Positions 1-6,749 of a stretch of 16,351 nt of DNA are shown in pieces. This DNA comes from Candidatus Desantisbacteria bacterium CG2_30_40_21 (lineage in GTDB: Bacteria > UBA9089 > CG2-30-40-21), in the NCBI GenBank assembly GCA_001873945.1, contig MNYI01000176.1, positions 1-16,351 on the forward strand. Reading direction: 5' to 3'. The first letter of the stretch is position 1. Every line of letters begins with the position of its first letter. Under the pieces are notes generated by a model that was not told where the DNA came from, did not search any database, and saw nothing but the letters and a program-made list of their open reading frames with translations. The translations under genes and the position numbers were made by a program.

Positions 1-35
1 TGGCTGCGGGGGTTCAAATCCCCCTGGGGACGCCA
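1..35 (+). tRNA. 3' end of a tRNA (probably tRNA-Glu), truncated by the window start
   Basis: A 5-bp T stem (8-12 GGGGG with 20-24 CCCCC) encloses the loop TTCAAAT. It is followed by a 7-nt acceptor strand TGGGGAC (25-31), discriminator G32 and an encoded CCA (33-35). The implied 5' acceptor strand is GTCCCCA. This acceptor sequence with a G discriminator is close to bacterial tRNA-Glu, for example E. coli, where the acceptor 3' strand ends GGGGAC-G-CCA. The anticodon is outside the window, so the isotype is inferred. The tRNA half itself is clear. Confidence 0.85.
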
Positions 36-58
36 ATTTGGAAAATACACAGTGTAAT

Positions 59-249
59 GGTACATTCGCAAGATTGAATGTGCCTGAATGTTTATCACTA
101 AGGAGTCAAGAAAAAATAAGTTGTACACCAAGAGTCACTGAGTCGCTTGGCTGGCAAGGCGTGAGAAGCGAGCATACTACTGTTCGTAAGCGACGAACAA
201 CGAAGCCAGTCAAGATGAATCGGTGGCACGACTGGACAAGTTATTTTTT
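59..249 (+). promoter_or_regulatory. Structured leader with competing hairpins upstream of the PorV-like gene
   Basis: This 191-nt stretch lies in the 248-bp gap between the tRNA and the PorV-like start and can form several stems. Positions 59-67 pair with 76-84 (9 bp, one G-U). Positions 146-155 (CTTGGCTGGC) pair with 205-214 (GCCAGTCAAG; 10 bp, one G-U), enclosing a 6-bp hairpin at 181-186/194-199. An alternative stem, 206-211 CCAGTC with 230-235 GACTGG, uses the same bases as the long stem, so the two exclude each other. The second ends five bases before TTATTTTTT (241-249), a terminator-like layout. TCGCTT (143-148) can also pair with AAGCGA (166-171). The stems are seen directly. A regulatory role is inferred; it could equally be a dispersed repeat inserted beside the tRNA. 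No convincing promoter was found here. Confidence 0.4.
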
Positions 250-283
250 CTTAACGACTAATCTTATTAAGGAGGTGCGGGCA

Positions 284-1210
284 ATGATAAAAAGGATGTT
301 GAGTGGTTTGATTTGTGTGGGTGTGATTGTTGCTGGTAGTATCTATTGTGATGCAGCAGTTCACAAAAAAGGTGGGACATCTGCGGGAAACTTCTTGAAA
401 CTTGGGGTAGGAGCCAGAGCGATTGGCATGGGTGAGGCTTTTACTGCTGTAGCCACAGACGCTAATGCCATTTATTGGAACCCGGCTGGTCTAGCTAATC
501 TTGATCGTCGGCAAATAAATGCGATGCACAATACATGGTTGGTGGACACATACTATGATCATCTCAGTTTTGCTACACCATTTAAGAATGGGGCAATGTG
601 TGCCGGGCTTACCTATCTGGGAGGAGAAGATATTGATAAGTATATTATTGAGAATAATAGCCCAAAGCCAGATGGTAGTTTCAATGCTTATGATTTAGCC
701 CTTATCGGTGGCTATGGCTGGAAGCTTTCTGATAAGCTTTTGGTTGGCGTAAGCGGCAAATTAATACAAAGCAATATTGACAGTTACAATGCTAATGGTG
801 TAGCCGTTGACCTTGGGGTTTTAAGCCAGACACCGGTTGAAAACCTTACTGTTGGTGGAACAATTCAAAATATTGGCAGTAAGATAAAGTTTAACAAGGA
901 TGGCGACTCATTACCGTTAATGATTAAAGCAGGGGCAGCTTATACCATGTTAGATAATAATCTGACCACTGCTCTGGATATCACCAAGGCAAGGGATAAT
1001 GATGTTAAGTTTAATATTGGTGGTGAGTATTTGGTAGCCAAATCCTTTGCTGTAAGAGCCGGGTATAGCTCTAAGATTGATGAAGGAGCTGGTATAACAG
1101 CTGGAATTGGATATAAACACCCAGTAGTTACAGTTGATTATGCCTATGTACCATGGGGTGATCTGGAAAAGGATACCCATCGGGTATCACTGTTGTTTAA
1201 TCTGTATTAA
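284..1210 (+). CDS. PorV/PorQ-type outer-membrane beta-barrel protein
   Basis: This encodes a 308-residue protein with an N-terminal signal peptide (about residues 1-25: basic MIKR start, hydrophobic core, cleavage near DAA). The mature part begins with a hallmark of the PorV/PorQ (UPF0164) branch of the FadL-like outer-membrane proteins: GNFLKLGVGARAIGMGEAF, then NAIYWNPAGLA. The rest is alternating hydrophobic/polar beta-strand sequence rich in Gly, ending in aromatic-aliphatic LLFNLY, as barrel proteins do for BAM recognition. In Bacteroidetes, PorV takes part in type IX secretion; in other phyla these proteins are usually of unknown cargo, so transport or surface assembly is only a family-level guess. 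ATG284 was chosen because a strong GGAGGT (271-276) precedes it and a signal peptide starts there. The open frame back to 38 runs through the structured leader and is not credible as protein. It is the only plus-strand protein gene here. Confidence 0.85.
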   Translation: MIKRMLSGLICVGVIVAGSIYCDAAVHKKGGTSAGNFLKLGVGARAIGMGEAFTAVATDANAIYWNPAGLANLDRRQINAMHNTWLVDTYYDHLSFATPFKNGAMCAGLTYLGGEDIDKYIIENNSPKPDGSFNAYDLALIGGYGWKLSDKLLVGVSGKLIQSNIDSYNANGVAVDLGVLSQTPVENLTVGGTIQNIGSKIKFNKDGDSLPLMIKAGAAYTMLDNNLTTALDITKARDNDVKFNIGGEYLVAKSFAVRAGYSSKIDEGAGITAGIGYKHPVVTVDYAYVPWGDLEKDTHRVSLLFNLY

Positions 1211-1253
1211 ATAACCCAAGTTGACACCTATGTTTGTTTGTTCGTTATTCACT

Positions 1254-1282
1254 CGTAGGGACATCCCCTTGTAGGCGTCCGT
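1254..1282. repeat. Dispersed intergenic repeat, copy 1 (GTAGGGACATCCCC type)
   Basis: A 29-bp stretch beginning CGTAGGGACATCCCCTTGT matches 8260-8288 at 27 of 29 positions. It can fold on itself weakly (GGAC with GTCC). It lies in the gap after the PorV-like gene. Two copies in one window indicate a dispersed repeat family. Confidence 0.7.
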
Positions 1283-1340
1283 GTTTCACTTTGCGACAAT
1301 TCGCCTGAGTTTTGCGGACAGAGACGATAATAACAAACCA

Positions 1341-1356
1341 TTGACATGAATGTCAA
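1341..1356. repeat. Short palindrome TTGACAT-GA-ATGTCAA
   Basis: A perfect 7-bp inverted repeat with a 2-base centre. Its core GACA..GAATGTC resembles the cores of the palindromes at 1427-1450 and 3321-3340, so it may be a shortened member of that family. It lies just upstream of the convergent terminator. Confidence 0.5.
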
Positions 1357-1368
1357 TAGTAAGAAATG

Positions 1369-1422
1369 AAAACAACCCCATGGATGGAGATAGAATCTCC
1401 GCCACATGGGGTTGTTTTTTTT
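1369..1422. terminator. Bidirectional intrinsic terminator between the PorV-like and TPR genes
   Basis: A perfect 14-bp stem (AAAACAACCCCATG 1369-1382 with CATGGGGTTGTTTT 1405-1418) is capped by a second small hairpin (GGAGA-TAGAA-TCTCC, 1386-1400). A T-run continues to 1422 on the plus strand. On the minus strand the complementary A-run gives U residues too, so it can stop both converging transcripts. Its right edge overlaps the stop region of the TPR gene by two bases. Confidence 0.9.
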
Positions 1423-2419
1423 AAGGAGCACAGACAGGAATGTCTGTGCTACACTCCTTTTTCAGTTTCCGCATGATCCCAAATAAATTCTTCTTATCAG
1501 GATATTTATTTATCAACTCTGTCAATAATTTGACAGCTTCATCTAATCTTTTGGTGTGACGATAAGCAGAAAGCAGGGAGGCTCTGACGAAGGTATCATC
1601 CGGATCATTGAGCAAACAACAACTAAGGGTACGAATCACACCATCATAATCCTTCATTTTGGCATAACAAAAACCTAATTGTTTACGGGTAAAAGGGTTA
1701 TCAGGTTTCAGCCTTAACGATTCCTGATATTCTCGTAAGGCATCCTCATATCTTCCTATCTCCTTATACGCCCTTGCCAACAAATCATGCAGATAGGCAT
1801 TAGCACTTCGGGAAGGTATCTTTAATATCCCTCTAAGTTCCTCAATAACCTCTTCCTGAGGTTTATGCTCCAGTTTAATCATTATCAATCGAAGATAGGC
1901 AAACTCATCCGATGGATTGCGTTTGATAATCCGCTTGAAACAATCACTTGCCTCATCAAACCTGCCTGATTTAACCAATATCTCACCATGGGTTATTTCT
2001 GTATCTCGGTCATATTCAATTACTTGCAAAACCCTGTTAATCTGATTCAGTGCATCCCCAAACCTTTTTTGTTCTACGAGGCATTTAATAAGCCTTTTTA
2101 TTACATCCAGATTAAAACCTTTAGTCAGCATTGAAAGGAGTACAGTTTCAGCCTCATCCATTCTGCCAAGCCTCATCAAGACATCTGCCTTTAGCTTTAA
2201 TACAAATTCCCCTTGCTTTTTTATGCCACAGGCCCTCTCAAGCATTATTAAAGAATTTTTATAATCATTCATCTTAAAGTAAAGATGCCCCAGATTACTC
2301 AACAAATAATCATCTTGCGGCTGTTCATCCATAAGCTCTAAGAATATAACAAGTGCCTCATTCAGTTTGCGATTGTTTTTAAGTTGTATGGCTTCATTGA
2401 GTTTTTTGGTATAATCCAT
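1421..2419 (-). CDS. Tetratricopeptide-repeat protein with a repeat-encoded C-terminus
   Basis: A 332-residue protein built almost wholly of degenerate TPR helix pairs of about 34 residues. Characteristic pieces are YLLSNLGHLYFKMNDYKNSL, GRYEDALREYQESLRLKPDN and RLDEAVKLLTELINKYPD. No signal peptide or membrane segment is visible, so a cytoplasmic protein-protein scaffold is likely; the partner is unknown. The last residues, STDIPVCA (324-331), are encoded by a dispersed palindromic repeat (1427-1450), and the stop follows at once, so the natural C-terminus has probably been replaced or extended. It begins 40 bases after the pheT stop and is probably co-transcribed with it. The Shine-Dalgarno is weak (AGGT about 7 bases before ATG). 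Confidence 0.8.
   Translation of the reverse strand: MDYTKKLNEAIQLKNNRKLNEALVIFLELMDEQPQDDYLLSNLGHLYFKMNDYKNSLIMLERACGIKKQGEFVLKLKADVLMRLGRMDEAETVLLSMLTKGFNLDVIKRLIKCLVEQKRFGDALNQINRVLQVIEYDRDTEITHGEILVKSGRFDEASDCFKRIIKRNPSDEFAYLRLIMIKLEHKPQEEVIEELRGILKIPSRSANAYLHDLLARAYKEIGRYEDALREYQESLRLKPDNPFTRKQLGFCYAKMKDYDGVIRTLSCCLLNDPDDTFVRASLLSAYRHTKRLDEAVKLLTELINKYPDKKNLFGIMRKLKKECSTDIPVCAP
1427..1450. repeat. Palindromic repeat inside the 3' end of the TPR gene
   Basis: A perfect 10-bp palindrome, AGCACAGACA (1427-1436) and TGTCTGTGCT (1441-1450), with loop GGAA. It lies inside the open reading frame and encodes STDIPVCA. It aligns with the palindrome at 3321-3340 in pheT, with paired changes that preserve the stem. 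Confidence 0.8.
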
Positions 2420-2459
2420 AGTTTTACCTGTTGGTAACTACTCCGCGAATAAGCATATT

Positions 2460-4583
2460 TCACCTCATCCCTACCCCCAATTTTTCTCCCAATAGCTGGA
2501 TTATCGTATCATGAGCCATGTTTACCTCATCCTCTGTCAGTGTTTTTTCATGTGAGCGATAGGTAATAGAATAAGCCATGCTTTTATATCCAGTAGGAAT
2601 ATGTTCCCCTCTGTACATATCAAACAATCGCATAGACTCAATCAATTCTCCACCAGCATTCAGGATCACCTCAACTATTTTAGAAGATGCCATATCATCC
2701 TTAGCCAGAATAGCAATATCCCTTGTTACAGATGGATACCTTGGTAATGGGGTAAATTTTCGAGCAAGGTTGACAACGGCAATTGCTTTTTGCCATGCAA
2801 TCTCCAAGGCATAGATATTTTGAGGAAGTTTAAGCCGTTCTGTAATGTCAGGATTAATCTGTCCAAGTAAGCCAAGAATCTCATCCCCTACCCTTATTGC
2901 AGCACACACACCCGGGTGAAATTTTTCATCCTTTGTCTCTTCCAAAACATACTCGCAGATACCAAGCTCTGTAAACAATATATGCAGAATACCAGATAGA
3001 TTATAAAAATTTGCCCCTTTCTGCTTTTCTCCATCCCATCTGACTGTATCCCCTGCATCCCATATCATTATCCCAAGATGTTCCTGCTCTACAGGCAGAG
3101 AATCTTTATCATCAGTGTTAGAAGTTCTACCTCCCATAGAAAATACCCGAGCCATCTCAAATATTTTTACCTCAGTAGCCTCTCTATTCACATTCCATGC
3201 TGCAACCGAAATCAGATTAGGAATAAGGGAATGGGTCAATAACCTCCCCTCTTCACTCAATGGATTAGACACAACCACATGGTTAATATGCTGGTTGACG
3301 GGCTGGTTGACAGGCTGGTTGACAGGCAAGAATGCCTGTCCTACTCCTTCTACCTTCTTCAGCATCTCAGGGTCCAAGAAAGAATATGTTATCACCTCAT
3401 TTAAGCCACACCCACACAAGATGTCCTTTGTCTTTTCATTAACAATCTGAGCCTTTTTCTTAAAGGCTATGGATGCCAGGGGTGGCAAGGAAACAGGTAT
3501 CTTTTCACACCCATATATTCTAAATATCTCTTCCACAATATCAATCTCTCTATTCATATCAAAGCGAAAAGAGGGTGCTTTTACCTTGAGGCTATAGGGT
3601 TGAAAAACAATAGGTTCTACCTCAAACCCCAATCTTATTAAAATATTCCTCATCTCTTCAGGGGTAATCTTTGTGCCCAGTATTTTGTTTACCCTTTCTA
3701 TCCTCAGCGAGATATTGATGCAGGGTATAGTGGTTGGATAACAATCAATGATATTAGATATTTTTGCCTCAGGACACATGGAAAGAATTAACCCTGCTGC
3801 CCTGTTCTGGGCATTGATCAGCCCTTGCGGGTCAACCCCTCTCTCAAATCGATACGATGATTCTGTTTGAATACCAAGCAATCGGGCAGTTTTGCGAATA
3901 GATGATGCTGAAAAATAAGCACATTCCATAAAAATCGTAGTTGTCGTCCCTGTTACGCCTGTATCAGCACCACCAATAATGCCAGCCAGAGCAATAGGTT
4001 TCATCTGATCTGCAATAACTAACATTTCAGGGATAAGCTCATACTCGTGCTCATCTAATGCCCCTATCTTCTCACCCGTAATCGACTGACGGATAATAAC
4101 ACTATTTCCATTAATCAAGTCATAATCAAAGGCATGCATGGGCTGTCCAAGTTCAGCCAAGCAAAAATTAGTAACATCAACGATATTATTTATCGGCCTT
4201 ATCCCAAACCGTTTCAGCCTTTCCTGCAACCATAATGGTGATGGTTCAACCCTGATATTCTGAATGACCCTTGCAGTATACCTCGGGCAAAGCTCTGGAC
4301 TCTGCAAAGAAATCTCAAGCCCACATGGTATTTCTTCTTTTAATTGCAAAATATCAGGCTGTTTTCCATTAATACCCATGATAGCCGATACCTCTCGTGC
4401 CATGCCCAGCATACTTAAGCAATCACCACGATTAACGGTAAGCTCAACATCAAGGATATAATCTTCATCAACCATCTCTATCCCGGCTACCTCAAGCCCG
4501 GCCATAGTTATACGGTCCGACAATTCCTGCGGTGAAATATCAATATCTACAAATTCTTTTAACCACTCATATGAAAGCTTCAT
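2460..4583 (-). CDS. pheT: Phenylalanine--tRNA ligase beta subunit, lacking the N-terminal tRNA-binding domain
   Basis: The beta subunit of the heterotetrameric PheRS, which charges tRNA-Phe. This copy has 707 residues, against roughly 790-800 in E. coli and many bacteria. The start MKLSYEWLKEFVDIDIS is typical, but after GLEVAGIE (about residue 37) the sequence jumps straight to VDEDYILDVELTVNRGDCLS, so the EMAP/OB-fold tRNA-binding domain normally placed there is absent. B3/B4 (about 90-265), B5 (about 285-350), the catalytic-like core and the FDX-ACB anticodon-binding domain (about 615-706, FTPLPRYPSVTRDIAI) are present. Residues 414-435 are a repeat-derived insertion (GQAFLPVNQPVNQPVNQ) just before the conserved NPLSEE. 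The gene starts three bases after the upstream acyltransferase stop, suggesting translational coupling. pheS, often adjacent, is not in the window. Confidence 0.95.
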   Translation of the reverse strand: MKLSYEWLKEFVDIDISPQELSDRITMAGLEVAGIEMVDEDYILDVELTVNRGDCLSMLGMAREVSAIMGINGKQPDILQLKEEIPCGLEISLQSPELCPRYTARVIQNIRVEPSPLWLQERLKRFGIRPINNIVDVTNFCLAELGQPMHAFDYDLINGNSVIIRQSITGEKIGALDEHEYELIPEMLVIADQMKPIALAGIIGGADTGVTGTTTTIFMECAYFSASSIRKTARLLGIQTESSYRFERGVDPQGLINAQNRAAGLILSMCPEAKISNIIDCYPTTIPCINISLRIERVNKILGTKITPEEMRNILIRLGFEVEPIVFQPYSLKVKAPSFRFDMNREIDIVEEIFRIYGCEKIPVSLPPLASIAFKKKAQIVNEKTKDILCGCGLNEVITYSFLDPEMLKKVEGVGQAFLPVNQPVNQPVNQHINHVVVSNPLSEEGRLLTHSLIPNLISVAAWNVNREATEVKIFEMARVFSMGGRTSNTDDKDSLPVEQEHLGIMIWDAGDTVRWDGEKQKGANFYNLSGILHILFTELGICEYVLEETKDEKFHPGVCAAIRVGDEILGLLGQINPDITERLKLPQNIYALEIAWQKAIAVVNLARKFTPLPRYPSVTRDIAILAKDDMASSKIVEVILNAGGELIESMRLFDMYRGEHIPTGYKSMAYSITYRSHEKTLTEDEVNMAHDTIIQLLGEKLGVGMR
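3291..3340. repeat. Composite repeat inserted in frame in pheT: 12-bp tandem array plus palindrome
   Basis: Three tandem copies of CTGGTTGACRGG (3291-3302, 3303-3314, 3315-3326) run into a palindrome, GACAGGCA (3321-3328), loop AGAA, TGCCTGTC (3333-3340). On the coding strand it adds residues of the form GQAFLPV followed by VNQP repeats without breaking the frame. The palindrome is the same family as 1427-1450. It falls in a loop immediately before the conserved NPLSEE stretch. Confidence 0.85.
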
Positions 4584-4586
4584 GTT

Positions 4587-5390
4587 TTAATTCCTTTGCT
4601 GTATCCTTGACCCGGCTAAGTAATATCCACCCTTCACAGAAACACACGGATAAACCATGCTTGCTTTACCGAGAATCGTGCCAGGGTTTGTCACAGAATT
4701 GCATCCTGTTTCTACCCCATCACCCATAATAGCACCAAACTTCCGTATCCCTGTATTATGCGTTATATCATTAATCCTAATGGTTACATTGGAATCAACC
4801 AACTTAAGATTTGCCAGCTTTGTTCCAGCACCAAGATTAACATTATTACCCAAGATACTGTCACCAATATAGGCAAAGTGTCCTGCCTTAGCGTCATTCA
4901 ACATAACACTTGATTTCATCTCTGTGGTATGCCCGACCACACATCTATCACCTATAATACATGTCCCACGAATATAGGCACCTTGACGCACCTCTGTATT
5001 TTTACCAATAATCGTTGGTCCCTTAATCAATGCTCCTGGCTCAACAACTGTACCCTGACCAATGGATATTTTTTCATCAAACAGGCATGCCCCTGCATAT
5101 AATACTGTTGCCCCAATCAGCTCTTGTCCATCCTTAAAAACCTTGAACTTGCCCTTGGTTGCATCCCCTGGGAATAATTTAAATCCATTATCCAATACCT
5201 CATTATTATATAACACATAGGTCTTATTCAAAACATCCCCTACTATGCGGAGTTTGGTGATATTGGGAACAAGCATTGCCTGAATATATCCAGACATCTT
5301 GTTCAACGCATCCCAAACGAACTCACAGCCATCAAACAACCCTTGATGTTGAACGGTGGTTAAATCAAAGAGATCATCTGGTGTCAGCAT
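4587..5390 (-). CDS. Left-handed beta-helix acyltransferase-like protein (GlmU C-domain type)
   Basis: A 267-residue protein. Residues about 95-265 are hexapeptide repeats of a left-handed beta-helix (ISIGQGTVVEPGALIKG, TIIGKNTEVRQGAYIRG, CIIGDRCVVGHTTEMKSS). The segment KAGHFAYIGDSILGNNVNLG matches the acetyltransferase half of GlmU, where the His of KxxHLxYIGD is catalytic; here it is His171. The first 90 residues (MLTPDDLFDL...) are not the GlmU uridylyltransferase domain and lack its GxGTRM loop, so this is probably a stand-alone acyltransferase or nucleotide-sugar-related enzyme acting on an envelope precursor; the substrate is unknown. ATG at 5390 was chosen for its GGAGG seven bases upstream. 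An in-frame ATG at 5483 would overlap the preceding gene and lacks a comparable site. Its stop lies three bases before pheT. Confidence 0.75.
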   Translation of the reverse strand: MLTPDDLFDLTTVQHQGLFDGCEFVWDALNKMSGYIQAMLVPNITKLRIVGDVLNKTYVLYNNEVLDNGFKLFPGDATKGKFKVFKDGQELIGATVLYAGACLFDEKISIGQGTVVEPGALIKGPTIIGKNTEVRQGAYIRGTCIIGDRCVVGHTTEMKSSVMLNDAKAGHFAYIGDSILGNNVNLGAGTKLANLKLVDSNVTIRINDITHNTGIRKFGAIMGDGVETGCNSVTNPGTILGKASMVYPCVSVKGGYYLAGSRIQQRN

Positions 5391-5460
5391 CTTTTTCCTC
5401 CAATTATAGTTCAGTGGTAACAACAAAGCCATCCGATGCAACGATTGATTAACGAAATTC

Positions 5461-5715
5461 TTATTGTTGTCTACTACTCGCATTCAATATTGTCAAACCA
5501 ACGATGTTTTTTCCGTCTTTTCGTACCAATATATCATTGTCTGTTTCAATCGTCGCCGTAGCTCGTTGGGGTTTGCGAAAACTCATATAGAGCACATCAG
5601 CCTCTCTATCATAATCCAACCACATGTGCTGCGTTGGTAATTTCAGCATGTCGGTTGCTACTACAACACAGTTACTGATGAAATCCGCTGTTCTTTGAGC
5701 TGTTACTGTTGCCAT
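5461..5715 (-). CDS. DUF2283-family small protein, possible antitoxin
   Basis: An 84-residue protein. The C-terminal half, WLDYDREADVLYMSFRKP followed by ETDNDILVRKDGKNIVGLTI, fits the DUF2283 pattern (YDxEADxLY, then acidic strand, then VGxxILNAS). It starts at an ATG 13 bases inside the preceding gene's end, with AGGAG seven bases upstream, so the two are translated together. Small overlapping pairs like this are often toxin-antitoxin modules, and DUF2283 proteins are commonly found beside small nuclease-like genes. The antitoxin role is inferred from context only. The first 30 residues have no recognised domain. Confidence 0.7.
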   Translation of the reverse strand: MATVTAQRTADFISNCVVVATDMLKLPTQHMWLDYDREADVLYMSFRKPQRATATIETDNDILVRKDGKNIVGLTILNASSRQQ

Positions 5716-5999
5716 ACTATTTCTCCTTTTGGTTTGGCATCAAGCATATAAGCAGTAATCACAAATCCATCATGTTTCAACAGTTCGCTGTAGACCACTA
5801 CCAGCCACTTTCTCCTTCCCATATTTTTCGCAGCTTTTAAGGATCTTTTGTTCCCACGAACAATAATCTCTGGTTTTCCCACAGTACCAAGTATTCCATG
5901 GAAATAACTTGCCAACTCATCATGGTTCTCGACAATATGGTACCATCTCTCATAAGTCAATCGTATTGGCACACCATTGACCGAATAGACAATTTCCAT
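5703..5999 (-). CDS. Small nuclease-like protein paired with DUF2283, possible toxin
   Basis: A 98-residue protein. The N-terminal pattern RLTYERWYHIVENHDEL, then KPEIIVRGN, a basic stretch KRSLKAAKNMGRRK, the strand WLVVVYSE and C-terminal GFVITAYMLDAK resembles small RelE/PBECR-type nuclease-fold proteins of mobile or defence contexts. The family assignment comes from the shape of the conserved R-W-HI-H pattern, not from a search. GGAG lies seven bases before ATG5999. It is followed with a 13-base overlap by the DUF2283 gene. The pair interrupts an otherwise housekeeping run (yajC upstream, acyltransferase and pheT downstream), as inserted toxin-antitoxin modules often do. Activity is unproven. 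Confidence 0.6.
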   Translation of the reverse strand: MEIVYSVNGVPIRLTYERWYHIVENHDELASYFHGILGTVGKPEIIVRGNKRSLKAAKNMGRRKWLVVVYSELLKHDGFVITAYMLDAKPKGEIVWQQ

Positions 6000-6011
6000 T
6001 TATATCTCCAA

Positions 6012-6365
6012 TTATTTTACCTGTGGCTTTGCTGCTACTACGCTCAGGTCTTTTTTCAAGGTTATTACTGCTTTAGAGAAATCCATTACCACATTTTGAG
6101 CAACCTTGATCTTACAGATATCATCCCGAACCTCAACAATGGTTCCATGAATGCCAGCCGTAGTAACTACCTCATCCCCTTTTGCAAGATTTTTCAGCAT
6201 TTCTTGAAGTACCTTCTTTTCTTTTTGTTGAGGACGAATCAAAAGAAAGTAAAAAACAAGAAATATTAACAATAATGGTATCATGGAACCAATACCACTG
6301 ACTGGTGAACCTGTACCGGCAGCAGGCACATCTGCATAAGCTAAACTTGTCGCAAAAATCATCAT
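6012..6365 (-). CDS. yajC: Sec translocon accessory subunit YajC
   Basis: A 117-residue single-pass inner-membrane protein that joins SecDF in the holo-translocon. It has a short N-terminal region, one membrane helix (about residues 26-43, PLLLIFLVFYFLLIRPQQKE) with the family signature FYFLLIRPQQK, then KGDEVVTTAGIHGTIVEV, the beta-rich soluble domain typical of YajC. Length is usual for the family. AGGAG lies eight bases before ATG6365. secD and secF, common neighbours, are not in the window. The small nuclease-like gene follows after 12 bases. Confidence 0.95.
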   Translation of the reverse strand: MMIFATSLAYADVPAAGTGSPVSGIGSMIPLLLIFLVFYFLLIRPQQKEKKVLQEMLKNLAKGDEVVTTAGIHGTIVEVRDDICKIKVAQNVVMDFSKAVITLKKDLSVVAAKPQVK

Positions 6366-6395
6366 ACAACTATCTCCTTTGTTTTAATTTTCGTA

Positions 6396-6519
6396 AATAG
6401 CACACGGATGACACGGATTTAACGAATTCTCGCTGATTCTCTTATCCGCAAGAATCCATAACATCCCCTGGATTCCTATCCGTGTAAATCCGTAACATCC
6501 GTATCATCCGTGTGCTATT
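6396..6519. repeat. 124-bp inverted-repeat element between yajC and the LysM gene
   Basis: A 16-bp perfect inverted repeat, AATAGCACACGGATGA (6396-6411) and its complement (6504-6519), continues imperfectly inward with further CACGGAT/ATCCGT words. The inside is made of repeated CGGAT/ATCCG motifs (6420-6500) and shows no open frame. It fills the first part of the 384-bp gap between yajC and the LysM gene. The pattern suggests a small non-coding palindromic or MITE-like element. Confidence 0.7.
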
Positions 6520-6531
6520 CTTGCATTATTT

Positions 6532-6746
6532 CGACCTGTGCAATCAGAAATTTCTTCTCACAGAGACACAAAGCACACAAAGGACAGAAAAGAAGAAAAA
6601 TCTCATAGTCTTTGTGATCTCTGTGGCTTTGTGTGAGGAATAAGTGAGCTTTGCGTCTTTGCGAGAAGAAATAAAGGTTCTTCAAACTCTGCGAACTTTA
6701 CATAATCTTTGCGTTCTCTGTGTTAAAAAACTCGATTGCACAGGTC
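6532..6746. mobile_element. MITE-like element with terminal inverted repeats and a 9-bp target duplication
   Basis: CGACCTGTGCAATC (6532-6545) is repeated inverted as GATTGCACAGGTCG at 6734-6747. The 9-mer GCATTATTT occurs directly outside both ends (6523-6531 and 6747-6755), exactly what a transposase making 9-bp staggered cuts leaves. The interior (about 190 bp) has no gene and consists of degenerate ACAGAGACACAAAG / CTTTGTG / CTTTGCGTCTTTGCG words, partly self-complementary. It abuts the stop codon of the LysM gene, which lies within the right-hand duplicate. No transposase is present, so it would be non-autonomous. Confidence 0.65.
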
Positions 6747-6749
6747 GCA

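Noticed and set aside
38..283. Upstream extension of the PorV-like open frame (82 extra residues)
   Set aside because: It has no ribosome site, overlaps a structured leader directly after the tRNA, and would hide the signal peptide; GGAGGT at 271 points to ATG284.
2578..4461. Plus-strand open frames antisense to pheT
   Set aside because: All are shadows of the clear pheT frame with no independent support.
5391..5483. Longer N-terminus of the beta-helix acyltransferase (31 extra residues)
   Set aside because: It overlaps the DUF2283 gene and lacks a good ribosome site, whereas GGAGG precedes ATG5390.
5898..6269. Plus-strand 123-residue open frame
   Set aside because: It is antisense to yajC and the small nuclease-like gene, both strongly supported, and has no recognisable features.
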